This document shows, one piece after another, positions 48,123-61,116 of a DNA stretch of 64,000 nt. Positions within the stretch are counted from its first letter, which is position 1, and each line of letters opens with the position of its first letter. Under the pieces are notes generated by a model. It saw only the letters and a list, made by a program, of their open reading frames with translations. It had not been told where the DNA came from and ran no database searches. Source of the DNA: Trifolium pratense (lineage: Eukaryota > Streptophyta > Magnoliopsida > Fabales > Fabaceae); contig NC_060064.1 in assembly GCF_020283565.1 (NCBI RefSeq), positions 19,674,337-19,738,336 on the forward strand. The letters run 5' to 3'. A program made the position numbers and the translations under genes.

Positions 48123-49501
48123 GTTTTAATGATATTTTCTCGTATGAATAGATTGATAATAGAGACTCTTCCGATCCCAAGATTAATTCGGGGAAAGCTA
48201 CTCTGGTGTTTGTGCCGAAGGAGTTATTTTCATCTCGCCTGGCATCAATGGCACTGACTATACAATGAGGATTTTCAACTCTGATGGTAGTGAGCCTGAG
48301 GTGATTAATTATTCTTGCAAATACATTTGTTCAGGTACAAATCGTGATTTGTTCTTGGTCTTCATTAATTGACAAGTTTGCTATATTTCTCACATTCACA
48401 CCTTTTTCCTTAGATGTGTGGCAATGCAGTGCAGTGCTTTGCTAAATTCGTTTTGTAGTTTGAGAGTTTACATGGTCGGCATAGGTATGTCCATTTTCCA
48501 GAAACTCTTACCTTCTTTTTTTTTTGTCTTGTTGCTTGTGGTATTGTATTTAGGGCAATTTTTTTAAAACATTCAACTTTCACGATAAAAATTTCGTATT
48601 TTGATGATACCAGTATTGATAATGATTCGATGGTGATTTTATTACCATGGACTAGCAGTCATTTATAGATATCCTTGAAATTTTGTCTTGGAAATAATCA
48701 TTTTTTGTATGGTATGCTTCAGTTGGTGCATTGTACTAATTTTAGAGATTTGGTCATACATTTTCTTCTACCAGTTGCAAATCATCTTTTTTTTTTATCC
48801 TTATTTTATACTTGAGTTGGTTACACTGTAGAGTTGGTTCCAATTTATGTCTTTTGGTTATTAAAATATACGACTTTGGATGGTATGATTCCTTTCATCG
48901 GTATGAGTGTCAGCTGAAAAACATATATGGGTCCGTTTGATTTGCTAAAAAAACAGAGGACTGGACAATTTTTGTTGTACCCTGTTTGATTTGAAACTGG
49001 TTATGGGACTGGACAAATTAGGTAGCAAGGAACAGGACAAAAACAAGAACTTTTGTCCCTCACTGAACCACGGTACAACTTTTTGTCCACAGTACAACTA
49101 TAAAAAATACCAAAATACACATTTTATTTTCGAATATAAAAATATTATCGCCCTATTTCTCTCCGATACAGTTTTGTCCTGTCCTGTATTATCTTGTTAT
49201 GTCTTGTACTGTCATGTCCAGTCTTTGTTGTTTTACGAATCAAACGCAGTTGGTTCAAATATAAGAGATCAAATTTTGGTTTTAGTCCTAAATTTTAAGT
49301 TCTAGTTATGTTGTGTTCCCAAGGCAAACAGTACCCTGATTATTCTTTTCAATCTGTCATTTTGTTACAGAACTGCACGGTTGATCGACACATTTAATTT
49401 AGTGTATTATGCATCTTCAGATTGAATGGAAGGATGAAGATAATCATGTCTACATGACAGGTTCAGCAGAACTATTAGCCCCTTTGAAATATTGTCCCTA
49501 A
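48123..49501 (+). pseudogene. DAPF: Diaminopimelate epimerase (DAPF) pseudogene, intron-containing
   Basis: The exon-like piece 48123-48300 encodes N-D-I-F, then D-N-R-D-S-S-D-P-K-I and, after a frameshift, [24 protein letters not shown]. The piece 48414-48484 encodes M-C-G-N-A-V-Q-C-F-A-K-F, then a stop, then L-H-G-R-H. Near 49371 comes C-T-V-D, and 49421-49501 encodes I-E-W-K-D-E-D-N-H-V-Y-M-T-G before the frame is lost. These are in the order of plant DapF (lysine biosynthesis, plastid). The active-site cysteine motif M-C-G-N survives, but about half of the exons, including the second catalytic Cys region, are missing. AG/GT borders remain at several pieces, so it arose by genomic duplication rather than from mRNA. 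Confidence 0.8.
48931..49252. mobile_element. hAT/PIF-like MITE inside the DAPF pseudogene
   Basis: GGGTCCGTTTGATTTGCTAA on the left is mirrored by TTTTACGAATCAAACGCAG on the right. Internal GACTGGACAA and CAGTACAACT phrases are also partly mirrored. It fills the space where middle exons of DAPF would be expected. Confidence 0.6.
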
Positions 49502-50690
<1,189 letters not shown>

Positions 50691-50933
50691 CATTCGATAT
50701 GTTATTGAGATACATCAAAATTAACGGGTTGCATCTTTTTTTACATGTCGTTAATCTTTATGTGTCGCAATAACACATCAAATGATTTTGGATTTGTCCG
50801 AAAGTTTGACATAAATGATCTATATGATATAAACTTTCAATCCAACGGTGGATTTTATAAAATTTATATCGGTTAAAACGTTGTTGAGAGGTGTAACATT
50901 TTGTGTCAAACTAGTTTGTGTCATTTGATTCTG

Positions 50934-50937
<4 letters not shown>

Positions 50938-51004
<67 letters not shown>
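50938..51004. repeat. AT microsatellite
   Basis: About 33 TA dinucleotides, 250 bases from the previous one. Confidence 0.97.
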
Positions 51005-51009
<5 letters not shown>

Positions 51010-51460
51010 CTAATAGAGTAGTCTTATCAGCACAAGGTGTGCCAAAAGAGACTACAAAAGTTTATAATGAACGTCAACCAATAAAATAACATGAATAACC
51101 GCTTAGTCGATTGATGCCCAAGCAGACAAAAAAGAGCTTACACTTATTTTGGTCCAACCTACTCGAATGAGAGATATCCAGTTTGAAAAAGAGAACTCTT
51201 CAATTTATCGCTAGCATGGAGAAATTCTCTAACTACTTTTGTATGAATCGGATATTCTCTACACATAACTGTAGAGATTAATCTTTTGAATTAGGTAAGA
51301 TTACAATGAATAGTAACACTCTCCTTCAAGAGATAGATTTAATACATTCTAATAATTAAATATACGAACCTATAACCTCTAATTAAGTTAAAAGAATTTT
51401 ATTTTTTTTGTTTAAAAGTTAATAGAGATTTCTTATTATTTTATCGTCATTTTATATTAA

Positions 51461-51616
51461 CCCTTTGATTTTTAAGAGAAATAGGTTATGATAATTCACA
51501 GTTCGTCCGCGAGATAAATAAAATATAACTAAGAATTATTCCCATCAGAAATTGAACTCGAGTTCTTTCAAACTATTGTTTTAGGAGAAATTCATTAACC
51601 AAGTTAATATCGATTC
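51461..51616 (-). mobile_element. tRNA-derived SINE, copy C
   Basis: The minus strand has GGTTAATGAATTTC (diverged head), a B-box-like AACTCGAGTTCAATTTC and the same body as copies A and B (ACAGTTCGTCCGCGAGATAA on the plus strand). It is the most diverged of the three. Confidence 0.5.
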
Positions 51617-54399
51617 TTATTATCTTATCTTGGTTAATAGAATCCCTAGCTAACATTTTAAACATGGCAAAATAAAAATTGTGCTTTTTGCAAATTAAAA
51701 GGCTTAATCATTAGAGACTTTTGGCTTTGCTAAATGCAAAAGCGATTAAGACTCTTGGTGTAGTGTAGTCATCAAGCATATGTCATTGGCATATATATGT
51801 TCTCTTATTGGTTTGCCTGCTAATTCGTTTATTTTAGTGCTTAAAATTCTAGAATAATTCTCATCACACTTGGACAATAACGATTAGATAAGTAGCATTT
51901 CACTTTCATCCCAGAATCAGATTTATTAATTATATTCCAACCCATTGGGAGTTCTTTTGAAATACATTTATGCTAATTTTTTATTTTGAAAGTGTGCTAA
52001 TCTTGTTATTATATATATGTGTCCATTTGAAAGTATGATATATAGTCTTCCTTACTAATTTGATTTAAAAAAAATATAGATTGTAACATCTTTTAAATTT
52101 AAATAATCATGTTTTTGAATTACGACTTTCTTAAAAATAATCTGTGTATTCCCAACATTTTATACCAAAATAATTTTTTTTATATCATTGCATCTTGAGT
52201 CATGGGCGGAGCTAGGTTAGGGTTGGGACGGCCGCGACCCGTTACAAAATTTTCATTGTTAGTCATTATATATACTCGGTATACATTTTTTGTTAACTAA
52301 TATGTTATATATACATATAATTGTTTCTCAAAATAAAAAATATACATTGTTGATATTTATTGCAATATTATAAGCAGCCTAGTGGTATAAGTTGGCGTGT
52401 CTTGTGATGAGAAAGTTGGTATATTATTGAACACATGTGTAAAATAATTTTACATTAACAGTATATATAAATTAAATTCATTATAAAATATATAAATTCT
52501 TGTAATAAGTATGAGTCAGAAAAACTCCCACATTATTCACTTAAAGCTTAGAAGTTTTATCCAAATTAATATCATGTGATTCATGTCTCATGAAATGTAT
52601 CAAGCTATATGTATGAAACAATATGTTTAGAAATGTAAAAGATTATACTATATCTACAACATTTAATTCAAGTAAAGAGTAGTGGAAGTAAAGATTCAAT
52701 AAAGCATAATTGGTTTGTAAGATTCCACCAAAAAGTGCTTTCATCACCATGCTCAAGTCAACAATTGCTTTTAGTCTTCTAACCACACATAGAACCTAGT
52801 GTATAAATTGCAAATGCTTGTAGAAAGTGTGTTGGAAAGGCATGGTCTAATGTAAAAATAATAATATTTTTGAAATTTGAACTAAGTTAGTGGATAGCTT
52901 TTTAAGAGTGAGAGATGAACTTTAGGAGAATTGGAAAATGGGGTTTGTCACTACTAAACCATTTGTGGATATTATAATTGGAACAAAATATTTTTTTAGA
53001 ATTCAACCACAAAGAGTTTCTTTCTTAGAAAATGCTTAGTGTTTGTGTGCGTCACACAAGATATATAGAATTTCATAGAAACTTCCTCATATTAAAAATA
53101 ATTATTTTGTCTATTATGTGGCATTGTTCAAATGACACTTTGCAAAGCTACATAGAAACCTCCTCATTTTAAAAAATTAAAAATTAAAAAAATTGTTGTC
53201 TTCATGATTCTTGCCAATTTAATTTTTGTTTCAATTATGTTGTGCTTTCTTTATCAAACAAAGTTTCTCTCAGAAATGGTAAATGTTTTGTTTCAATATA
53301 TATAGTTGTTTGCCTCCTACTCTTACTCAAGATTTGAACATGTGTTACAATGCATGTGTGGCATTGCCAAAGTGCATTGTCCTTAAACATAACTCTATTT
53401 AAAAGAATTTTCTAAAATAAATGAGATATAAGATTGAATTGGTGGTTGAAATATGAGTTAAAATGTTGAATAATAAAAAGATGATCATTCGATTCTCAGT
53501 CCCAATATTTTTATAAGGTTAGAACCCACTTTAAAATTAAAAGTTAGAGCTTGTTTGGCTTAGTTTAGTTTTGCATTCTCTTTTCCTTCTAATAATAAGC
53601 TAATCCCACCACTTTTTTTTTTTTAGAGAAAGCTATTAAGAAAAAAAGGAACTTATTTTTCAGGGAAAAAAAAAGAGTTACTTATGATAAAGTTAATACG
53701 AAGAGCTTCCAACTACTTGTGAGATGCTTTTGCACTAAATTGTAAATTTCATCTTTAAATTTTATATTTATTTGTCAAATAGTTTAGTATCTAAAATTTT
53801 ATTTTTTAAGATGAATAAATGGATGTACCTTAAACCTCAATCCTACATATTATATGTAGTATTCTTAAATAATGAATTGTATTCACAGGGACTTCATCTT
53901 CAAATTCTAGTCACACTATTTAGAATTTTTTTTAAGAGACCCAAATTTAATTCCATGACATCTGATTAAGAGACAACAATATCAATAATGTAAAAACTCT
54001 TAGTTCTCGCTCTTCTTACTCAAACCTAAAACCGCCGCCACCTTTTCTCCTACTCCAAAATTCAAACCATTCACTTCAAAATGTAGTCACTAAAGTGTGG
54101 TGGTACGACCAGGTGTCGTGACCCTCGGTTTCAGTTGCAAACGTCAACAAGGGTCGTGAACCCTACGAGGTCTTATAACTGAACCTATTAGTGATGTGGC
54201 CACCTTTCGTGTCTAGCGCCTAACTTCCTACCCGTTTCTGGTTTGCTTAGAGTAAATTTGTTGAATTTTGTTGACGGTTATTTGCTTCCGGGGTGGTTGT
54301 GTGCCTAGCTTGTTTGGTTGGTGTGTAACTTTGTTTTTTTGAGGTTATTGTTGTTTGTTCTCAAAGGCGGTGGATGGAGGCCAAGAGAAAGAGCAAGAG
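51617..54399. other. Intergenic, no gene
   Basis: A third copy of the 10.3 kb repeat lies at 52415-52490. Near 52197-52250 GGGCGGAGCTAGG and GGCCGCGACCC form a small GC-rich island of dispersed-repeat character. At 54080-54190 there is a moderately GC stretch without a frame. No coding sequence is recognised. Confidence 0.45.
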
Positions 54400-55035
54400 T
54401 TTTCAAGCAATCTAAGTCATACAATCACATTCAATCTCTCTAGCTCAAAGCTCTTTTTTAAGTCACTTTATTTGTATCATAATCTGAGTACCAATCTCTT
54501 TTAGAGTGCATTCATCTAAGCTTCTCTTTTGTATTGAGTCTTAAAATAGCTTAGAACCAAATCAATCACATTGTAATTGCTCAAGTCAATACGTGACTAT
54601 TGATTGAGTGTTTTTTGGTCAAGGTGACTAGGAAAGTATAAAGCTCTAGGAGCTTTGGTAGTTGTTGATCTTAGGTCAAGATGAAAGAAGAATTGTAGAT
54701 CGTGGATCTGTAACCTTTAAGTGATTCTAGTGGATAAACTCACATGTGGTGGGGACTGGACGTAACCCAAAGATTAGGGGTGAACCAGAATAACTCTTTG
54801 TGTTTATCTTCTTTCCCTTAACTTTTATTTTCTACAACTGATTTACACTGCACAAATCATTCTTAGAACGATCTCACTGTGCACAGATTTATTTTATTTA
54901 CTAACATTTTATTTTGTGACTAAAGGTTAAATTTTAAAAGGGTCACAATTCAAACCTCCATTTTTTGTGAAAAACTTTGCTACTTCATACACAAGTGCAT
55001 ATTACTATCTAGTAGTTGGTACCAAAAGTGTTGAA
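54400..55035 (+). mobile_element. Copia-like LTR remnant
   Basis: The order TCACATGTGGTGGGGACTGG, ACGTAACCCAAAGATTAGGG, GGTGAACCAGAATAA, TCTTTGTGT, then a pyrimidine-rich tract, is what I know from the R/U5 part of copia-type LTRs in legumes. The end at about 55016 (GTTGGTACCAAAAG) could be a degraded primer-binding site. No coding part or second LTR was found. Confidence 0.4.
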
Positions 55036-55365
55036 ACATCAAAACAACTAAGTGTTGAAACACCAAGCGCGTCAAAACACATCAAAATTCTCTTCAATTT
55101 GCAAGCAGTTCTGTAGTTCTACATCATCAAGGAAAGTGGAAAGAAACAACGTGAAAAACTGAAAATTGAGAAAATTTTTGTTTTTAAGTTTTGAGTTTGC
55201 GGTTCGGTTATCCATAGTTTGGTTCGGTTAACTGCGGTTCGGTTCACAGTTAGAGAACTGTCCTGAGATTAATGGTCCGGTTCGTCAACTTATAGTATGA
55301 TTCGGTTATTTCCGGTTCGGTTCGTTGGTTCGGTTCACAATTAATAATGAATAATCCTATATTTA

Positions 55366-55735
55366 GGGGTCTTTAAGTTTCACGTGTGTAACATTTATGT
55401 CCTTTAAGTTTTTCATGCAACAAAATAGGTCATTTAAGTTTTTAACTTGTTGCACTGTTACCCTTCCAATATATTATCCTATGTTTACAAAACGCTGACG
55501 TGACTATTAATTATGATATCATGATGAATTTTAGGTTCAATCTGATGTGAATCATGAGCTTCAGACATATGAGACTCAGTTGAAAGGGAGGATAATTGAA
55601 AGAAGGGTAACAATGAATCAAGTTAGAAACTTAAATGACCGATATGTTAGCTAAAACATTTTAATAAGGACCTAATTGTTACCTAAAAAACTTAAAGGAC
55701 TTAACTGTTACAAACGTAAAACTTAAAGGACTCCT
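55366..55735. mobile_element. TIR element (MITE), about 370 bp
   Basis: The left arm GGGGTCTTTAAGTTTCACGT, GTGTAACATTTATGTCC, TTTAAGTTTTT is mirrored over about 48 bases by the right arm at 55684-55735 (AACTTAAAGGAC, GTTACAAACGTAAAACTTAA, AGGACTCC). The core contains further short repeats of CTTAAATGACC. No transposase. Confidence 0.7.
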
Positions 55736-56004
55736 GATACATGTGGCCTATTTTATATTAATTAATAATTCATAAATAATTGACCATTCTTATTAGTCCA
55801 TAATTAATTAATTAAATAATTAAATCATCGGTTACACGTTTTAGGGAGCATTTTGCCTTTAAATAATTTAAATTAGGGTGTATTTTGTCTACTTATTTAT
55901 TTTCTTTCTGAAACCCTAAATCTGAAAAACCCTAAACTCAGAAATTGTGAAGGCTGGATCTCTTCTTCCCCTCTAAATCTATCCCTAATCCGTAAATTTG
56001 TGAA

Positions 56005-56226
56005 ATGAATCGCAGTGATACCCCAATAACAGAGAGTAGAAAAAGTAAGAAAAAAAATCGTTCAAGGAGATCTAGTGTCTATGGGGGTCTGAGCAAAAAA
56101 AATTATTTGCTCAATCGCAACTATGAAATAATAGATCTCAACAGATCTGTCAACACTTGCAAGAATTTAGGAAGACCTACTTGCAAGAATTTAGGAAGAC
56201 CTTTTATCACCGGTGTTTCTACCAAG
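56005..56226 (+). CDS. Possible first exon of an unrecognised gene or transposon ORF
   Basis: The sequence looks like a leader (AAACCCTAAATCTGAAAAAC, about 55910) followed by an ATG and 74 codons that are Lys/Arg/Ser-rich (S-R-K-S-K-K-K-N-R-S-R-R-S-S). It ends at a plausible donor (ACCAAG before GTTAGT). A 24-base unit is tandemly repeated inside the frame. No second exon could be joined and no family is recognised. It might be the N-terminal exon of a Helitron or other transposon protein, or a gene fragment. Confidence 0.3.
56155..56202 (+). repeat. Perfect in-frame 24-bp tandem duplication
   Basis: The unit encodes T-C-K-N-L-G-R-P twice with no difference. Preservation of frame and sequence implies a recent event. 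Confidence 0.9.
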
Positions 56227-56627
56227 GTTAGTTATTTTAACTTCTCTATTTTCCCGACCTCTTTTTTTTCCTATATATTTTGTATTGCCATTATTTGTAT
56301 TTAAAGTTATGATTTTGACACATTATATATATTATAGAGGAAACATATAATAAAGTTATGGTCCCAAATTTATTTCTGAAGACTCACATAACACGATAAA
56401 AATAAGAATCTTCAGATTTGGATTTTTCAATTTCTAGATTTGGGGATTTTCAAATTTTCGGATTTGGAAAAGAAGATTAATAGGGAAGAAAATTGCTCCC
56501 TGATTTAAATTATTTATAGACAGACTCTTTGAAATTCGTATCTTGTAGGTAAAATGTTCATTGAAGTTTGTAACCCATAAGATTTTTCTATTTCATATGA
56601 TGTGTCACCAATAAGGGTGTTTGCGAT

Positions 56628-57630
56628 GCGGATTGGATCTGTTTGAGGCAAAAAATTATCCGATTAAAAATACACACGCAGTTTGGTTCAATTTCAAATG
56701 ACTAGAAAAAAAAGATCAGATCCAATTTAATGCGGTTTGGATCGATTTTTGAATATCCAAATAACAATTGGGTAATTTTTTTTAATATTAATAATAGAAA
56801 AACACGGTAAAGTTATAGATTTGACGCAGAGTATAACTTATAATATAAGTAAAAAATTAGTAAAAAAAAATCATTACATTTTAAATGTATGAAATAATAA
56901 ATTAATGGGTTAATAACACTTTTGTCCGTGCCATTTGAGCGAGTTTTGGTTTATCCCTTTAATTTTTATTTTTAAGATTTCACCCATGTAATTTGAAGAT
57001 TCCTTATTTTTAGTCTCTCATGGCATGTGACTGTCTTAAGTAGAAGATGTGGCACAATGTATAGATGACGTGACACGTTGTATCAACAATTGACATTTTT
57101 TAATATCTAACGTAACTCAACAATATTTTAAAAAATATATTAACTAAAATAAAGAGTTAATAGCGCTTCTGCCCCCTGCCATTTGAGTTTGTTTTGGTTT
57201 TCCCCCTCTAAAATGCCACAAAGTATTACAAGTGACTAATAATAAGAAATCTTCAATTTACATGGGTGAAATTGTAAAACAAAAATTTACAAGGGGGAAA
57301 ACCAAAATTTGTCCAATTGGCTGGGAATAAAAGTGTTATTAACCCTAAAATAATGCATTAGTTTTAACTAATAAGTATTATTAAAAACCAATAAATAGTA
57401 TACTAATGCAATATATCATAGATTCATAGTAATAGAAGAAAAAAAAGTATTAATGTTAATATATGCATTTTGGTTCGATTTAGTTTACTTTAAAAACAAA
57501 ATACAAAGCCAGGTTCAATTTGAGTGATTGTCACAAAAGCACATACAAACACATTATATAAAATTCGATTTTTTGCGATTTTTGTTTGGATCATTTTGCG
57601 GCTTTAGTTTGAATAGATTTAGATGTGAGC
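56628..57630. mobile_element. hAT-like element split by a nested TIR element
   Basis: The left part begins GGGTGTTTGCGATGCGGATT. The right part ends with TTGTTTGGATCATTTTGCGG and GTGAGCACCC, roughly the mirror image. Both parts have GGTTCAATTT-like phrases. The middle (56907-57345) is a separate element. Confidence 0.45.
56907..57345. mobile_element. MULE-like MITE with 9-bp target duplication
   Basis: The arms GGGTTAATAACACTTTTGTC and its mirror (AAAAGTGTTATTAACCC) end the element. It is flanked by TAAATTAAT (56898-56906) and TAAAATAAT (57346-57354), a 9-base duplication with one mismatch, the size expected for Mutator-like elements. An inner, partly mirrored copy of the arm near 57148 suggests a compound origin. 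Confidence 0.7.
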
Positions 57631-58670
57631 ACCCACCAACATGGACAAACTACAATATCATTTATCGGGATATCTCAACACTCCTAACCATAATTCTCGA
57701 TGCATGAGGCATTTTGTGTGATATTATTAATTTTAAAGAAGAATTCACAATTTTTATAAATTTCAGATTCCAAATTGTATGATGCTGACAATTTTGATAC
57801 TCATTTTGACAATTTATTCATTAAAGCAATGGAGAATTTATTTTAAAAGAACTCAAGTCTAAATGTTTATATTAGCACATAAAAATATGGATGATTAGGT
57901 AATCATAATCTTAAAAGATATTAGAATATATCGAGAATTCATTCAAGTGTAATTATCTTACATATATAATATCATATTTATTTTATAAAAAAATTAGAAT
58001 TTTAATGTATTGCACATTTGGCGATCATATATGATTACTTTAATTTGCATTATCATAAAAACTTTGATTTAAATTTGATAGGTTAAAATTCTTTGTCCTC
58101 GTAACAATCGAGTCCACTATAATCTTCTTTTCCTTAAATTTTAAACTAAGAACCTTTAATTATACTAAAAAGAAAGATACAATTTTATCGAAACAATTTT
58201 AAACAAAAAATAATTTGAATTAAACAGTAAAAACAAAAGATAATTTGAATTAAATAGTAAATAAACTAAAGTAAAGTATACACATGGAATTTGTATTTTT
58301 GTGCTGAAATAATCACATGCTTAAATCAATCTAAATTATACTTCAAATCAAATCAATCTTTAAGTGAATGAATATTTTAAAAAGTAACATAGAAAAGCGA
58401 CAAATAATAATGTCTAATATCTTCGCCAAAAAAATAAAATAATGTCTAATATCAAAAAGAAAGAGAAAAAAAAAGCCAGCAGACATACAACAATTCTCCA
58501 AAACATAAAGATTTTTAAATTGAAAATTACATTATTTTTTTTTTGAAACATTTTGAAAATTACATTATTATTACATGCTCAAAAACAAAATTTTGCATTA
58601 TTACAATATTAAATAATAAATATTATCGTTATTATTTTATATTTATTTTTACCTTTTATAATTATTATTC
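57631..58670. other. Intergenic upstream of RAPTOR copy 2, nothing recognised
   Basis: AT-rich, with a short direct repeat (AAACAGTAAAAACAAAAG-like and TAATTTGAATTAAA at about 58208 and 58240). A small TAATGTCTAATATC repeat lies at 58408 and 58439. No clear TATA box or gene. Confidence 0.5.
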
Positions 58671-58746
58671 TGTTCTACAAAATCGCATTTTTGTGTCACT
58701 GGTTTTTTCCATTTCCATTGAAGAAGAAACAACACTCGGTGCCGCC

Positions 58747-58812
58747 GTCACCACCACCACCACCGTTCTATGCGCCACCGTCACCACCACCACCACCACC
58801 ACCCACCACCAT
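58747..58812 (+). repeat. CAC/ACC-rich tract in the RAPTOR copy 2 leader
   Basis: CACCACCACCACC-type runs occur twice, separated by TTCTATGCGCCACCGT, about 100 bases before the start codon. It would be untranslated leader, although it reads as poly-Pro, poly-Thr or poly-His in the three frames. Copy 1 lacks it. Confidence 0.8.
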
Positions 58813-58915
58813 CGTCGTTATCACAATCACCTTCATATTCTCCACAAAACAATACCTAGGGTTTCCAAAAACCCATCTTTATCGAATGATTGATCACTAA
58901 GGGTTTCCGATTTGA

Positions 58916-60793
58916 ATGGCATTGGGAGATTTAATGGCATCACGTTTTTCCCAATCAACTGTTCTCATAGTTCCGAATCACCATGACGATTCCACCGCTA
59001 CTGCTTTTTCCTCATCTGCTTCCGCCGCCGCCTTAAACGATGAAAGCGATTTCACTTCCGTTCCTCATCGCCGTGATTCTGAATTCACCGCTGCAAGTAG
59101 TAGTAGCACCTCCGGTTATGCTAATGCCGCCACTACTATGGCTTATTTACCTCAGACGAGTTTCTTCAATGAGCTTCGTCATGATGCATTTGAGCTTGAA
59201 CTTCCTTCAGGTCCTTCCGATAGTGGTTTGGTATCGAAATGGAGACCGAAGGATAAGGTATGCTGGTACCTTGAGCTTTGTTTTTGATTCGGTTGTTTAG
59301 AGTATCTTGCGGTAACGTTTTGTTTTTCTGCATTTTTTATGTGATGAATTTGTGATTCACGGTTTTCTTTCTGTTTGAGTGGAAATTAGTGTCATAGAAA
59401 TCTGAAACTGTAGAAAAAAAAGGATTTTTAGGCTGAAAACAAGGATTTTTAGGCTGAAAATGGTGTTTCTAGAATTCATATTGGCTAAATAATTGAGCTG
59501 AAAATGGTTCAATTATGCTGGAATTGCTTGACAAAAGTAGTGATTTTTGGAAATGAGGATTTTTACATTTGCTTATAAACATCAGTAGGTTTCCACTAGG
59601 AGGTGGTCTGTCACATGAATGGGAGGGTGCTAGTCTCTTAGGTTGGGAATAAGGTGGCAAGTGGATGACAGAAGTTGATTCTTGTGTAGAAAAAGTCAAT
59701 AAATGCAGAAAAATGTATTGCTACAGCAATGGCCACACCTGTTGAAGTGCCGCATTGGTGGCGGAAAGTGTTGCAATGGCTGCCACAGACACACTGCTAC
59801 GCTGCTGTCGCCCGCTACTGTGGTGCAATGGATGACTTAGGTTAGGAGGGGAGAACCGATTTTGTGTATTTGTACAATCATTGCTGTTAAGATGATGAGT
59901 TAAATTGTAAGATCGGATGACCTTGCTATGCCTGGAAAAGTCATATTGTATCTAAGATCGGTTACTGGTAGGGTTGTGGTGAGATTGCGCAGAAGATTGC
60001 TATAATGGTGAGATTGCTGATATCGCATGTAAGATCAAATTTCAGTACGATACAGGTTGGGTTGCACAACCCAGTTTCATGAACCCGTATTCCAATTTGT
60101 GCCCTAAAACAAATCAAATCTCAGCAGACAAACTCTGTTTAGACTTTAGAGACTCCCAATCTCTCTCAATCATCCTTGCTCTTCTAAACCAATCTCTCTC
60201 GGGTATCTTGACCCTCTCTGCTTTGTGCTCCTCTTTCCCAGCCTCTTTTGACCTCTCTTCGCATTTGGCCGGCAGCAACATTTTCAACTTGTAGCAGGGG
60301 TGGCTGGTTCTGATCCATCCTTCTGCGCTGATTTTGACGCCTCTTCAGTGACCCACTCTGTCTCTAGGTTAGAGAAAAGGATATAAAGCTGGGCCATTCA
60401 GACCAATTAATTCAAAAATAAAGAAAAAAACTAGAATAAGAAAAAGGTCATCTAATAATTTTGGGCATCCATCTAGTCAATTGATTGTTATATATTAAAA
60501 AACTAATAAGAATAAAATAAATAACAAAAATAAGTTTTTTTTTTTTTGAGTAAAAAAACAAGTACTATGTTATCATTTGTAATTCTCTGAAATGTATTCC
60601 GTATTATCTTTAATAATAATAACATTACAAATCTGAACTGTGCCAAAACACTGGTGTTTTTTATAGTGATAGTGTCTAGCATGATTGTTTTCCTTCATAT
60701 AGAATTCTTACTTCTTACCAAGAATAAAGCAACATAAACATAGCTTATTTTCCTGTAACCTATTTTGGGGGCAGGGTAGCTCAAATCACATAA

Positions 60794-60829
<36 letters not shown>

Positions 60830-61023
60830 CCTCTCCCTCCCTATCTCTCCATTATAAATTTATTTAATATTCTGCTGTAACTAGGGAATTTTTCGTAATC
60901 TAGCTTTACACTGTAAAGATATATCAGCATTTTTTATTTTTTCCTAATAAGAAGAAATTTTCCTTTGAAATGTCTGTTTTTCCTTAAAAAATATTATAAT
61001 CAATGTTTCTGAAAGAAAAACAC

Positions 61024-61116
<93 letters not shown>

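Noticed and set aside
58543..58900. Pro/Thr/His-rich frames overlapping the CAC tract upstream of RAPTOR copy 2
   Set aside because: The tract is a simple repeat that gives open frames in all registers; it is better explained as the 5' leader of RAPTOR copy 2.
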